Below, in pieces: positions 55,106-64,000 of a stretch of 64,000 nt of DNA. The stretch is taken from positions 1 to 64,000 of IMG/VR virus record IMGVR_UViG_3300047509_000085; one strand, given 5' to 3'. Both the position numbers and the translations under genes were made by a program. The notes beneath the pieces were generated by a model. It did not search any database. It was not told the DNA's origin and was given only the letters and a program-made list of their open reading frames with translations. Origin of the DNA: a virus. How positions within the stretch are numbered: position 1 is the stretch's first letter; every line of letters begins with the position of its first letter.

Positions 55106-58100
55106 ATGCGTGGCATCCTGCACTCGGAAGATTTCGGTTGGGCAAGCGCACCGCGCGGCAAGGGCGGTGGCGGCACAAACACCTCCACCACGGTACAAAA
55201 CACGACCCCTCCGCCGGCCTTTACGCAAGCGTTACAGGGCGCGCTAACCCAAGGCCAAAACGCGGCATCCGCGCCGTTCACACAATACCCCGGCCAGCTT
55301 CAGGCGCCGTTCGCGCCGCAGCAGTTGCAAGGCTTCGGCATGGTGGGCAGCACGCCCGGCATCGCCGCGCCGTATGTCAATGCGGCAGCGCAGCACTACG
55401 ACGCCGCGACCAATCCCTTGTGGCAGAACGTCCAGCAGTTCTCGCCGCAGGCCATCAGCCAGTACTCAAACCCCTACACGCAGAACGTCATCAACGCGAC
55501 GCAGGCGCATTTCAACGACCAGAACGCGCAGGCCGCGAACCGTCTTCAGGGCGACGCTGCTTCACGTGGAGCATTGGGCGGCGACCGGGCTGGCGTGGCG
55601 CAGGCGGTGCTGCAAGGCCAGGAGGATTTCGCGCAGGCCCCGGTGATTGCCGGCTTGCAGAACCAGGGCTATGCGCAGGCGTTGCAGGAGTTCAACCAGC
55701 AGCAGGGCACGCAGCTTGGTGCCGATCAGGCGAATGCGTGGCTCAACAGCCAGGCGGCAGCCGGTTTTGGCGGTCTCGGCACCGAGGCGCTGAATACGAC
55801 GCTTGGTTCCGCCAATGCGCTGATGGGCGCGGGCGCGCAGCAGCAGGCGCAGGCGCAGCAGGGGCTCAACATCCCGTTCGCGCAGTTCCAGGCGCAGCAG
55901 GCGTATCCGTTCCAGACGGCGGGATGGTTGTCGGGGCTGACGAGCCAGCTTGCCAACGCGGCGGGCGGCACGGCGTCGACCACATCGCCTGGACCATCGC
56001 CGTTCTCGCAGGGGGTTGGTGCGCTGACGGCTGGCGCGGGCGCCATTGGCGCGCTGAACAAGGCAGGGGTGTTCAACAGCACGCCGTCGACCGGCTTCGG
56101 CTCGCCCGGCATCGGCGACATCAACTCCACCATCCTGCCGAGCGAGCAGGCGGCAGCAGATGCAGCGGGAGGATTTGGAGCGGGCGCGTCCAACATAGGA
56201 GACTTCATACCAGGCGGTGCCCGTGGTGGCGCCATCCCGCATCGCGCACCTGGCGGCATGGTGCCGGGGAACGACCCGATGGGCATGGGCAACCCGGGCG
56301 GTGCTCCGCCTGGCATCGCGCCCGGGCTCGGGGCCGGCGTCCCGATGGGCTTCAACGGCGGCGTGCCAATGGGCGGCGACACCCTCGCCGGCATGGGTGT
56401 GCCGGATGTGTCGGTCTCCGTCGTGCCGGACGCGCCGCCAGCCGGCCTGCCGTCGGGCGCCAAGACATCCACCAGCGTTACATCGGGCGGTGGTGGCGGC
56501 AAGGACAGCATCTTCGGCACGCTGCTCAAGACGGCCGGCAACATTGCGGCCGGCGTGTTCGGCGGTCCCGCCGGTGGTCTCGCGGCGAGTGCGCTCGGCT
56601 CGCAGGTGCATTTCGGCCATGGCGGCGGCGTTCCCAACCGCGCCCCTGGCGGTTCCATCGCCGTGCCGCAGATGCCCTCTGTGGCTGGCGGTGCCGGCCC
56701 GGTCAGCGTGAGCAGCTCACCGTCCTCGCTGACCGGGTTCGCGCTCCCCCAGATGACCGTGAACGCGGGCGGTAGCGGATCCGGCTCGCCCGACGAGGTG
56801 AATGCGTTCCTCGACAGTGTGGCGAAGGGGCAGTTCCACATTCCGGCCAAGCCCGCGCCGACTGCCGCAGCGCCACCGCCGGTCGCTGCACCAGTGACGC
56901 CGCCGCCCCCGCTGATCGATCCGTTCTTCGCCGAGCAGGCGGGGCAGTCGAACACCGGCGGGGCGCAGAGCGAGGGCGGCGGCGATCAGGGCGGCGCGCA
57001 GGCGCGTGGCGGCCCGGTGCACGGCTTTGCCATGGGCGGGATGCCGCTGCGCGGGTTCGCGGATGCCGGCGCGGTGACGGATGACCTGACGCCAGATGAC
57101 ACCTACGATACGGAGCCTGGCGGGCCACCACGGCAGACCATCGCAAATCCGCACGGGCTGCCGACCGTCAGCGATCCATGGGATACGTCGGGGGGCAAAG
57201 CTCCGTCCAGCATGGGGAATCCGCCACCAGCCAGCGACTCTGCCAAGGAGCGCTTCTTGCAGGGCGTTGTCACGCGCGAGAGCGGCAACCGGAATGTCCC
57301 CAATCAGCAGGGGCCAGGCGGCACGCCGCTTAGCTCTTCGTCTGGATACTTCCAGATAACCGACCCGACGTGGCGCGAAAACGCCAGGCTAGCCGGTGTG
57401 GACACGGACAAATACCCGACCGCCATGTCTGCGCCGAGGGAGGTGCAGCACCAGGTCGCCGGCCTGCTCTACGACCGGGAAGGCGAGCGACCGTGGGCGG
57501 CTTCCGCTCCGGGCGCAACCGGCACCGCCGGCCTCGGCAATCCCCCCGACCTTCCTCCGGCACCGGATCGTCAGGTGTCCGACTGGACGCCAGCCGAGCG
57601 CAAATACGGCCCCGACGACATCCACATGCCAGCCAAGCCGAACGGGTGGCTCTCGCTGATGGAAGCCGGCTTCGGCATGATGGGCGGCACCAGCCCGTTC
57701 GCCGCGGTGAACATCGGCCGCGGCGCCGAACAGGGCGTGCGCAGCTACCAGAACTACGACCTCGCGGCGCAGAAGCTCGCCACCAACGTCGAGGAAGCCC
57801 GGGCGCGCATCAGCGAGAACCAGGCGTACCACGACGACACGATCAACACGCGCCGGTTCGGCATCGACACACGCAGCGCCGACCGGCAGCAGCAATTCGC
57901 CAACCAGATGTCCATCGCGCAGTTGCGAATCCAGGCGCAGCAGGCCGCCGCCGCAGCGCGCGGCGCTGGCCACATGACTGAGGCGGAGGCGGAACAGACG
58001 CGGGTGCAGCAACTGATGCTGCCGACCGAACAAGGCGGCATGGGCATGACGATGCCCGACGCCATCGAGGCAGCGAAGGGATTTGCCGGTCGAGCGGCGC

Positions 58101-58435
58101 GGGCCGGGCGCACAGCCGACCAGGGCGATCGACGCTTGGATCAAGGCGATGCGCGGTTGCAGCAGGGTTGGCAGAGGCTTCAGCAGTCAGCCGACACCGC
58201 CGAAGCAAACCAGCAGATCAGGCGTGATGCGTTGACGCAGGCGCGCACCGAGCACGAAAAGACACTGCTGAACACGGCGACGAACGCGGAGGTTTCGGCG
58301 GCGGCGCGGATGTCGTTCAGCGCCGACGGGTTCCCGGCCGCGCTGGAGAAGGTGATTGCCGGACGCAAGACGGCAGCGCCAGCATCGGCTGCACCTGCGA
58401 CGGCGGCACCGCCTGATCCTCTCGGCATTCGCTGA
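55106..58435 (+). CDS. Ejection protein with transglycosylase-like domain
   Basis: 1109 residues. N-terminal 300 are Gln/Ala-rich helices (NPLWQNVQQFSPQAISQYSN). Disordered Gly/Pro sections carry RGGAIPHRAPGGMVPGND-like turns. Residues ~714-795 hold a lysozyme/transglycosylase-type domain: VVTRESGN (Glu725 as candidate catalyst), SSGYFQITDPTWRENARLAG, and PREVQHQVAGLLYDREGE. Helical C-terminus. Likely injected with DNA to pass the cell wall. Confidence 0.72.
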   Translation: MRGILHSEDFGWASAPRGKGGGGTNTSTTVQNTTPPPAFTQALQGALTQGQNAASAPFTQYPGQLQAPFAPQQLQGFGMVGSTPGIAAPYVNAAAQHYDAATNPLWQNVQQFSPQAISQYSNPYTQNVINATQAHFNDQNAQAANRLQGDAASRGALGGDRAGVAQAVLQGQEDFAQAPVIAGLQNQGYAQALQEFNQQQGTQLGADQANAWLNSQAAAGFGGLGTEALNTTLGSANALMGAGAQQQAQAQQGLNIPFAQFQAQQAYPFQTAGWLSGLTSQLANAAGGTASTTSPGPSPFSQGVGALTAGAGAIGALNKAGVFNSTPSTGFGSPGIGDINSTILPSEQAAADAAGGFGAGASNIGDFIPGGARGGAIPHRAPGGMVPGNDPMGMGNPGGAPPGIAPGLGAGVPMGFNGGVPMGGDTLAGMGVPDVSVSVVPDAPPAGLPSGAKTSTSVTSGGGGGKDSIFGTLLKTAGNIAAGVFGGPAGGLAASALGSQVHFGHGGGVPNRAPGGSIAVPQMPSVAGGAGPVSVSSSPSSLTGFALPQMTVNAGGSGSGSPDEVNAFLDSVAKGQFHIPAKPAPTAAAPPPVAAPVTPPPPLIDPFFAEQAGQSNTGGAQSEGGGDQGGAQARGGPVHGFAMGGMPLRGFADAGAVTDDLTPDDTYDTEPGGPPRQTIANPHGLPTVSDPWDTSGGKAPSSMGNPPPASDSAKERFLQGVVTRESGNRNVPNQQGPGGTPLSSSSGYFQITDPTWRENARLAGVDTDKYPTAMSAPREVQHQVAGLLYDREGERPWAASAPGATGTAGLGNPPDLPPAPDRQVSDWTPAERKYGPDDIHMPAKPNGWLSLMEAGFGMMGGTSPFAAVNIGRGAEQGVRSYQNYDLAAQKLATNVEEARARISENQAYHDDTINTRRFGIDTRSADRQQQFANQMSIAQLRIQAQQAAAAARGAGHMTEAEAEQTRVQQLMLPTEQGGMGMTMPDAIEAAKGFAGRAARAGRTADQGDRRLDQGDARLQQGWQRLQQSADTAEANQQIRRDALTQARTEHEKTLLNTATNAEVSAAARMSFSADGFPAALEKVIAGRKTAAPASAAPATAAPPDPLGIR

Positions 58436-61400
58436 TGCCGCCGCTGGACGACACGACGCAGGCCGTCACCGATGACATGGTGCCGCAGGGGGCGGTTCCG
58501 CCTGTTGTCGCGCCACAGCCACCGTCAGAACCAGTCGCCGCGCCGTCGCCGGCCCCTGCGGCTCCTGCCATCACGCTTGGTGCCATTCGCCAAAAGTACC
58601 CGCAGTATCAGGACCTCTCCGACGAGCAACTGGCGCAGGGACTGCACCGCAAGTTCTACAGCGACATGCCGTTCGACGTGTTCTCCGGCAAGATCGGCTA
58701 CCCGCCGCGCATTCCCGAAACCGGCGGCCGGCCCATGTCGAACAGTGCGTCGGTGCGAAAGTTGCCGATGGCGCAGACCGGATCGGACGAACCCGTCACG
58801 ACCGGCATGGACCCCGCGGCGATTGCCGCCCCAGCACTGACGCCAGTTGTGGGGCGTGCGCTCGATACCGCGCGACAGGGCATCACCGATGCGCTGCACC
58901 CGAAGGCCGGGCAACCGTCCGTCGCTGAGACCGCCGGCATGGACCCGGCAGCCATCGCTGCACCCGCACTGACAGAACCGTTCGGAAGGGTCCTGAGCGC
59001 CGGAGCGGAAGCGTTCGGTGATGAGCCGCTCGGGTTGTCGGACAAGTCAGCCGGCGCATTGCGGCGCGCTGGGGTATTCCCCCAACCAGGGCAGGGCTTG
59101 CAGCCGCTGCGGCAGATCAACGAAGCATTGCTGCGGCCCGTTGCGGCGCTCGCCGACCTATTCTGGCGTGGGAGCGGAGCGGGCTTTGCTGGCTTGCAGC
59201 AGACGCTGCACGACACCGCGCTGCAACTCGGCATGCCGGAAGAAATGGCGCGCGATATCGCGGCATCGCCGGAAGCGTTCTTTGGCTCGCCACAGCTTGC
59301 GCACATCCGGCCGGTCGAGACAGTGCGCAACGCGGTTCAAACACTGCAAGACAGGCAGACACTCCGTGCGCAGACGATGCTGGCGCCAGAGCATTCGCCG
59401 CTTATGCCCGGCGAGGTGGATACATCGTATGCCGCAGCGGAGGCGGCGCGTCAGCCTCGGCAGGCGCCACCACCAGAAGCACCACCGGAACCACCGGGTT
59501 CTGCTGCGACCCCGGAGACGCCGCCCGGAACGCCCCCTGGTGGGGGCGATGCTACCGTAGCACAGCCGTCGCCAGCACCGGCAGCGGACCCCGCCGCCGC
59601 GGCGCACGCGGACCTTGCGGCAATCGCCGCGGGCCAGCCGCCGTCGGGCACCGCGCTGCCGACGCTGGAGGCCATGGCGGCACGGGCAAAGCCGCCGGAG
59701 GTGCCGCCGGAGCAAGCGCCCGCCATCGCAATGCCTGGACCGACACCGGAAACGCCGCGCAGTGAGGCCGCGGAAAGTGCGGCCGGTCCATCCGGTGGAA
59801 AGTCCGACACCGGACCTCCGGCCGGGGGGCAGGCATCTACGCTACCAGAGTCCACACCCCGCACTTGGCAACAGATCATGGAGCAGGAAGGCGTCTCAGC
59901 CGGGGACGCGATCAAGATCAGGGACGCAGAGGCGCGACAGGCACAGGAAGCGCAGGCCGATCCGCCACCATCCACGGTCTCCCCGTTCCTGCCTCTGCCG
60001 CGTGAACCGGAGCGTCTCGCGTCGTTCCTGAAGCGCATGGGCGGCGTGCGCGATCCTGGCGGCGATGTGCGTTCGTCCATCGGTGCTGCCCGCTATCGCC
60101 CCGGCCTCATAAACCAGCGCGGCCGAACGCTCGATGACGCTGCGCAACTTGCGCACGAAGCGGGCTATTTCCCAGAGCTTGGGCCGGGTGAGCGTCCGTC
60201 GATCAACGATCTACTCGACCGCCTGGACGACGATCTGAAAAGCCGCCCGGTCTACTCCCACGCCGACGATGCTGCTGTGACGGCGCTTGAAGCGGTGCGC
60301 GACCGCAATCGCGAGATCACCCTGCTGGGCGACCAGTACGGCATCCCGACGGCCGGCATCACCCATGCGCAGTTCATGGACCAACTGAACGCCGCGCAGT
60401 TGCGGCAGGTCCATGGCAAGCATGGCGATACCGCAGACGCGGCTATGCGCGATGCGGAGCGTGACGCCCGCGGAGACATCGCGCCGCTTGAATGGTCCAA
60501 CACCGACGCCTACGGTAGAAACCAGTTGCGGTCGCTGGAGGAGCTTGAGCGTGAGCGTGAGTCAGAAGCGACTGCTGACCATCTTCCTCAACGCGCGGCG
60601 GGGGATGCACAACGAGGCGTTCTCCCAAGCGACACGGGAGAAGTTCCGCAAGGCGGCGGAACACGCGGAGGTGGCGCTGGAGGCGCGGGCAGCCCTTACC
60701 CGCAAGGCACAGGCCGGCCGGACACCGGGACAGGCGTAGGGCCGCAGGGCTTTGCGGAGGACCGCCGACCGCTAGGTGCGGTTGATGTCCGCGACATGGT
60801 TCCGGCGCTGAAGATTGCGCCGCCTGGGCGCCGCCCCACCGTCTTCCAAGGCAAGCGCGGCGAACTCCATGAGCATGTGATTTCGCGCGCCGCAGACGAT
60901 CATCCCGCTCTCTACGACAACCCGAAGAACGTCAAGGAACTCGGTTTCGTTGATGAGACGACGGGGCGGTGGTATTCGCGAGACGATGCTGCAAAGGTAG
61001 CCGGCATCTGGGAAGCCTCGATGTTGCCGGGCGGTTCCGGCTTCGCCGAGAGCGGCACGCCGATCCCGCTCTACTCCGCCGTCTCGCGCGCGGTGGATGC
61101 GCTGAAGCAGGCCAAGGGCACCGGCCCGCAGATGCTCGCCATGATCCAGAAGACGCCCGGCGTGAAGCCGGAGGAGGTGAAATGGATCGGGCTCGACGAT
61201 TGGCTGAAGTCGCAAGGTCATGTGACCAAGGCGCAGATCGCCGACTACGTGCGCGCCAACTCGCTGGATGTGCGGGAGGTGCATCGAGGCACGGTTGATC
61301 CTGCGACCGAGCAGCGTCTTGCTGACATGGACGCTGAGATCAGGCGCCTAGAAGCGGCGGGCGATCTACGATGGCGCGAACTATCACGAGAACGCGGCGC

Positions 61401-64000
61401 GCTGATAAGGCAGTCGCCGAAAGAGACCAAGTTCGGCCAGTGGCGTCTCGGCAATGGCGCAGGCGGCTCCAACTACCGCGAGGTGCTGATTACGCTGCCG
61501 GGCAAGCCGCGCGCCGTGAATATCGATGAAGCATCGCAGAGGCTATTCGGCAAGCCGTTTGAACAACTGACCATGGCCGAAAGGGTGAAGGCGCAGCACG
61601 AGTTATCCTACAACCCATCGGAATACCGCAGCTCTCACTGGGACGAGCCGAACGTGCTGGCGCATCTGCGCATGGACGAACGTGTTGCGCCCGATGGGGC
61701 AAGAGTGCTGTTGGTCGATGAGGTGCAGAGCGATTGGCACCAGTCTGGGCGGAGAGCCGGCTACGGTCCCGGTACAAAGGAATACACCGTTGTCGATGGC
61801 AATGGCGACCAGCGCGGAACCTTTGCGACGCGAGAGGATGCGCAGGCATGGCTCGATCATCCGCCGGATTGGTTTACGAGAGAGCGCGCCAGGGTTGCCG
61901 AAGTAGAGGGCCAACCCGGCGTGCCATCCGCCCCGTTCAAAACCACATGGCCGCAACTGGTCATGCGCCGCGCCATCAAATACGCGGTGGATAACGGGTT
62001 CGACAGGATCGCGTGGACCCCGGGGGATGTGCAGGCGGCACGGTATGATCTGAGCAAGCAGATCAGCAGCGTTACGCTGCATGATGGCGCGTACGAGAAG
62101 AACTGGCTGATTGCAACGGATCACTCAGGCCGAAGGGTCATTGACGAGAGGCTGCCGGATCAAAGCAAACTGGTTGATTATGTCGGCAAGGACGTGGCCG
62201 ACAAGCTGCTCGCGCAACCGTTTGAGGAGAGCAAAAGAGACGGCATTCCGACGCGCGCCCGTTCGCTTTCTGGCCTTGATCTAAAGGTTCCGCATGAAGG
62301 CATGCGCGCGTTCTACGACCGCATGCTCCCCAACGAGGTGCAGAAGATCGTCGGCAAGTTCGGCGCGAAGGTGGGTATGAGCGAGGTGGGGACGGGTAAG
62401 CCAGCGCGCGATACGCTGAAACCGGATGAACAGGCCGCTCGCGATCATGGTTCTCTGTGGCAGCAACTGGTCGATGAACGAAGGGCCGCCGAGAACCGAT
62501 CTATGGCCGCTGGCGTCTATGACTACACGCGCGATGCACACATACAGGCCATCGACCGCCGCATGGATGATCTACATGCTCGCATGGTCGACGAGACCCT
62601 AGCCCGCGCGCAGCCGACGCAGACCGTCCACAGCGTCGATCTGGTCCCGAGCCTCGTCCACGCTGTCTCGACCGAGGGCCTCGCGCTGTTCCAACCGCGT
62701 CGCCTGCCGATCCCGCGCCCGACCGGCACCGACCTGTTCGGCGGCGAGCGCGCCGCGCCCGCACCGCGGCCTGCACCAGAACCGACGATCAAGGGCGACC
62801 CGCGCCAAGTCGATATGTTCGGCAAGCAGGATGTCGCCGTGCAGGCGCAGGCAGCGGCGGACCAGGCAGGCGGCGGACGCGGCACGCTCACCGGCAAGGG
62901 CGAGCAGAAGCCGGCCGACATGGGCCTGTTCACGCCCAAGCCTCCCAACCAACCCGGCCTGTTCGGTGTCGAGCCGCCAAAGCGACCGGGGGCACCGCCG
63001 CGCGTCTCTCGCTGGCTCACCGACCACGGGTTCGTCGACCACCTCGCCAGTTTCCCCGAGATCCGCCCAGGCCAGGACCCGCACGCGGTCGCCGCCGACT
63101 GGGTGTTCCAGAAGGGCCGCGAGACGGGCCACGAATACATCGCTGTGGTCGACAACCGCACGGGCGAGGTGGTGCATGCGGGGACGGCCAATCTGACGAG
63201 CCAGATCCCGTTTACTGCCGAGAACGTCGCCGGCCATACCGACGCATTCACCATCCACCACAACCATCCTGGTGGCCGCGCGCTGTCGCCCGAGGACGTG
63301 TCCATGCTGGGCAACCGCGGTATCGGTCACGTTGTCGCCCACGGCCACGGCGGCGATACCTACACGGCATCGCTTGGCGCGGCGCATAAAGGCGATACTC
63401 CCCCGCCGCGCGATCTGCTCATTGCCGCGATTGCAGCAAAACAGGCTGCGCAAGACATGGTGCAGAGGCTGATTGACGCCGGGAAGATCACATATCAGCA
63501 GGGCAACGATACCTTCCACGATGTCGCCAACCGGATTTTGCAGGCCCATGGGGTCATCGACTACACCTCGACCAACAAGATGCCGGCGGCGGTCGAGGCC
63601 GCGTTGCGTGAGGCGCTGGCAAAAGGCGGAGTAAATGCAGACCATATTGATCGATCCACCGTCGCCGTTCGCCCCGAGGAGCGAGTTGCTGGCCTTCCTG
63701 CGCGAGTGCGAGGCCAGCAAGTCCAAGGACCGGCCGGAGGTGCAGCGGGCAATGGCCGAGGTGCGCGGCTACCTGGCACGCCGGAAGGCCGACTCTTAGA
63801 GCCGCAGGGGTTCGCGGAGGACGCGACCACACCGCTGACGCCGCCGGAGCAACGGCGGTTCGCACCGCTGCGGCGGGCGATGGGCGCTGCCACTGAAGCT
63901 GCGCGCGATCTCGGAACCTCCATCGCCAGAGGCTTTGTGCCGATGCGGACGGGCACGGTTCGCTCGCAGGCATTCGCGGCCGACTTCGCCAACAAGCTAC
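58435..64000 (+). CDS. Giant polyvalent protein, partial (runs off the window)
   Basis: At least 1855 codons with no stop. Recognisable parts: LPP-type N-terminal segment; GMDPAAIAAPALT twice (124-136, 168-180); FLKRMGGVRDPGGDVRSSIG, then a RPGLINQRGRTLDDAAQLAH domain; a central domain with NYREVLITLPGK, HWDEPNVLAHLRMDER and VLLVDEVQSDWHQSGRR; and a JAMM-like region HHNHPGGRALSPEDVSML (His1609, His1611, Ser1618, Asp1621). Such proteins travel in the virion and act early in infection. Starts in TGATG overlap with the ejection protein. Confidence 0.8.
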   Translation, partial: MPPLDDTTQAVTDDMVPQGAVPPVVAPQPPSEPVAAPSPAPAAPAITLGAIRQKYPQYQDLSDEQLAQGLHRKFYSDMPFDVFSGKIGYPPRIPETGGRPMSNSASVRKLPMAQTGSDEPVTTGMDPAAIAAPALTPVVGRALDTARQGITDALHPKAGQPSVAETAGMDPAAIAAPALTEPFGRVLSAGAEAFGDEPLGLSDKSAGALRRAGVFPQPGQGLQPLRQINEALLRPVAALADLFWRGSGAGFAGLQQTLHDTALQLGMPEEMARDIAASPEAFFGSPQLAHIRPVETVRNAVQTLQDRQTLRAQTMLAPEHSPLMPGEVDTSYAAAEAARQPRQAPPPEAPPEPPGSAATPETPPGTPPGGGDATVAQPSPAPAADPAAAAHADLAAIAAGQPPSGTALPTLEAMAARAKPPEVPPEQAPAIAMPGPTPETPRSEAAESAAGPSGGKSDTGPPAGGQASTLPESTPRTWQQIMEQEGVSAGDAIKIRDAEARQAQEAQADPPPSTVSPFLPLPREPERLASFLKRMGGVRDPGGDVRSSIGAARYRPGLINQRGRTLDDAAQLAHEAGYFPELGPGERPSINDLLDRLDDDLKSRPVYSHADDAAVTALEAVRDRNREITLLGDQYGIPTAGITHAQFMDQLNAAQLRQVHGKHGDTADAAMRDAERDARGDIAPLEWSNTDAYGRNQLRSLEELERERESEATADHLPQRAAGDAQRGVLPSDTGEVPQGGGTRGGGAGGAGSPYPQGTGRPDTGTGVGPQGFAEDRRPLGAVDVRDMVPALKIAPPGRRPTVFQGKRGELHEHVISRAADDHPALYDNPKNVKELGFVDETTGRWYSRDDAAKVAGIWEASMLPGGSGFAESGTPIPLYSAVSRAVDALKQAKGTGPQMLAMIQKTPGVKPEEVKWIGLDDWLKSQGHVTKAQIADYVRANSLDVREVHRGTVDPATEQRLADMDAEIRRLEAAGDLRWRELSRERGALIRQSPKETKFGQWRLGNGAGGSNYREVLITLPGKPRAVNIDEASQRLFGKPFEQLTMAERVKAQHELSYNPSEYRSSHWDEPNVLAHLRMDERVAPDGARVLLVDEVQSDWHQSGRRAGYGPGTKEYTVVDGNGDQRGTFATREDAQAWLDHPPDWFTRERARVAEVEGQPGVPSAPFKTTWPQLVMRRAIKYAVDNGFDRIAWTPGDVQAARYDLSKQISSVTLHDGAYEKNWLIATDHSGRRVIDERLPDQSKLVDYVGKDVADKLLAQPFEESKRDGIPTRARSLSGLDLKVPHEGMRAFYDRMLPNEVQKIVGKFGAKVGMSEVGTGKPARDTLKPDEQAARDHGSLWQQLVDERRAAENRSMAAGVYDYTRDAHIQAIDRRMDDLHARMVDETLARAQPTQTVHSVDLVPSLVHAVSTEGLALFQPRRLPIPRPTGTDLFGGERAAPAPRPAPEPTIKGDPRQVDMFGKQDVAVQAQAAADQAGGGRGTLTGKGEQKPADMGLFTPKPPNQPGLFGVEPPKRPGAPPRVSRWLTDHGFVDHLASFPEIRPGQDPHAVAADWVFQKGRETGHEYIAVVDNRTGEVVHAGTANLTSQIPFTAENVAGHTDAFTIHHNHPGGRALSPEDVSMLGNRGIGHVVAHGHGGDTYTASLGAAHKGDTPPPRDLLIAAIAAKQAAQDMVQRLIDAGKITYQQGNDTFHDVANRILQAHGVIDYTSTNKMPAAVEAALREALAKGGVNADHIDRSTVAVRPEERVAGLPARVRGQQVQGPAGGAAGNGRGARLPGTPEGRLLEPQGFAEDATTPLTPPEQRRFAPLRRAMGAATEAARDLGTSIARGFVPMRTGTVRSQAFAADFANKL
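60551..60739 (+). CDS. Small gene nested in another frame of the giant gene, copy 1
   Basis: 62 residues from GTG 60551, preceded by GGAGGAG at seven bases. Coding-like helix: NEAFSQATREKFRKAAEHAE, VALEARAALTRKAQA. The giant protein in this stretch is Gly/Pro-rich and uninformative, as expected if this frame is the constrained one. Confidence 0.5.
   Translation: MSVSQKRLLTIFLNARRGMHNEAFSQATREKFRKAAEHAEVALEARAALTRKAQAGRTPGQA
63635..63799 (+). CDS. Small gene nested in another frame of the giant gene, copy 2
   Basis: 54 residues from ATG 63635 with ribosome site GGCGGAG. MQTILIDPPSPFAPRSELLA, FLRECEASKSKDRPEVQRAM, then AEVRGYLARRK resembles a small phage protein family. It uses the same relative frame as the first nested gene, and the sequence after both stops encodes PQGFAED in the giant frame. 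Confidence 0.5.
   Translation: MQTILIDPPSPFAPRSELLAFLRECEASKSKDRPEVQRAMAEVRGYLARRKADS

Noticed and set aside
55562-56955. Long minus-strand ORFs opposite the ejection protein
   Set aside because: Pro/Gly/Arg-rich shadows of a low-complexity plus-strand gene.
1-64000. tRNA, rRNA, integrase and attachment site
   Set aside because: Looked for by motif and fold; nothing convincing seen. An integrase may lie outside the window.

Overview
The window looks like most of the genome of a temperate, short-tailed (podovirus-type) phage of a GC-rich alphaproteobacterium. This is inferred from base composition, a P22-like head and tail gene order with no tape-measure gene, an immunity region with divergent repressor and Cro-like genes, and alphaproteobacteria-style small phage genes. 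Almost all of it is coding, in tight operons with ATGA, GTGA or TAATG overlaps. I found no integrase, attachment site, tRNA, rRNA or CRISPR array.

Layout: 35-4438 (+) holds a secreted protein, a fibronectin/glycosidase-like fibre and a run of small membrane proteins (probable lysis module). A structured RNA of the HEARO type (the guide-RNA class of IscB elements) follows at 4524-4908. From 12657 down to 4912 a leftward early operon of about 26 mostly small genes includes an ERF annealing protein and a Gp157-like protein. The switch region (13030-13538) has the repressor gene flanked by two identical 18-bp sites in inverted orientation, each fused to the -35 box of a promoter firing outward. 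The rightward early operon (13538-24129) carries Cro, two DNA methyltransferases, a GIY-YIG-like protein, an HNH nuclease, many small genes, a VRR-NUC-like nuclease, a ParB-like protein, a DnaA domain IV protein next to a perfect DnaA box, and a DUF1376 replication protein. A small leftward block (25577-24212) faces a ribbon-helix-helix regulator.

From 26256 the late region runs rightward: terminase small-subunit candidate, terminase large subunit, portal, Gly-rich virion proteins, a GroES-like co-chaperonin, a second HEARO RNA (36954-37247), a protein matching the RNA polymerase alpha C-terminal domain, scaffold, major capsid protein, adaptors, an S74-type fibre, a P22 gp10-like tail protein, two GNAT-like proteins, a 1109-residue ejection protein with a transglycosylase-like domain, and a giant polyvalent protein running off the window with a JAMM-like motif and two small genes nested in another frame.

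The most unusual features are: two HEARO RNAs without an IscB gene, both directly after ATGA and showing compensatory base changes; two arrays of degenerate pentanucleotides (YNNGG), one starting at the stop codon of a phage gene of unknown function; the alpha-CTD protein keeping every DNA-contact residue; six HNH genes; and the nested genes in the giant protein.
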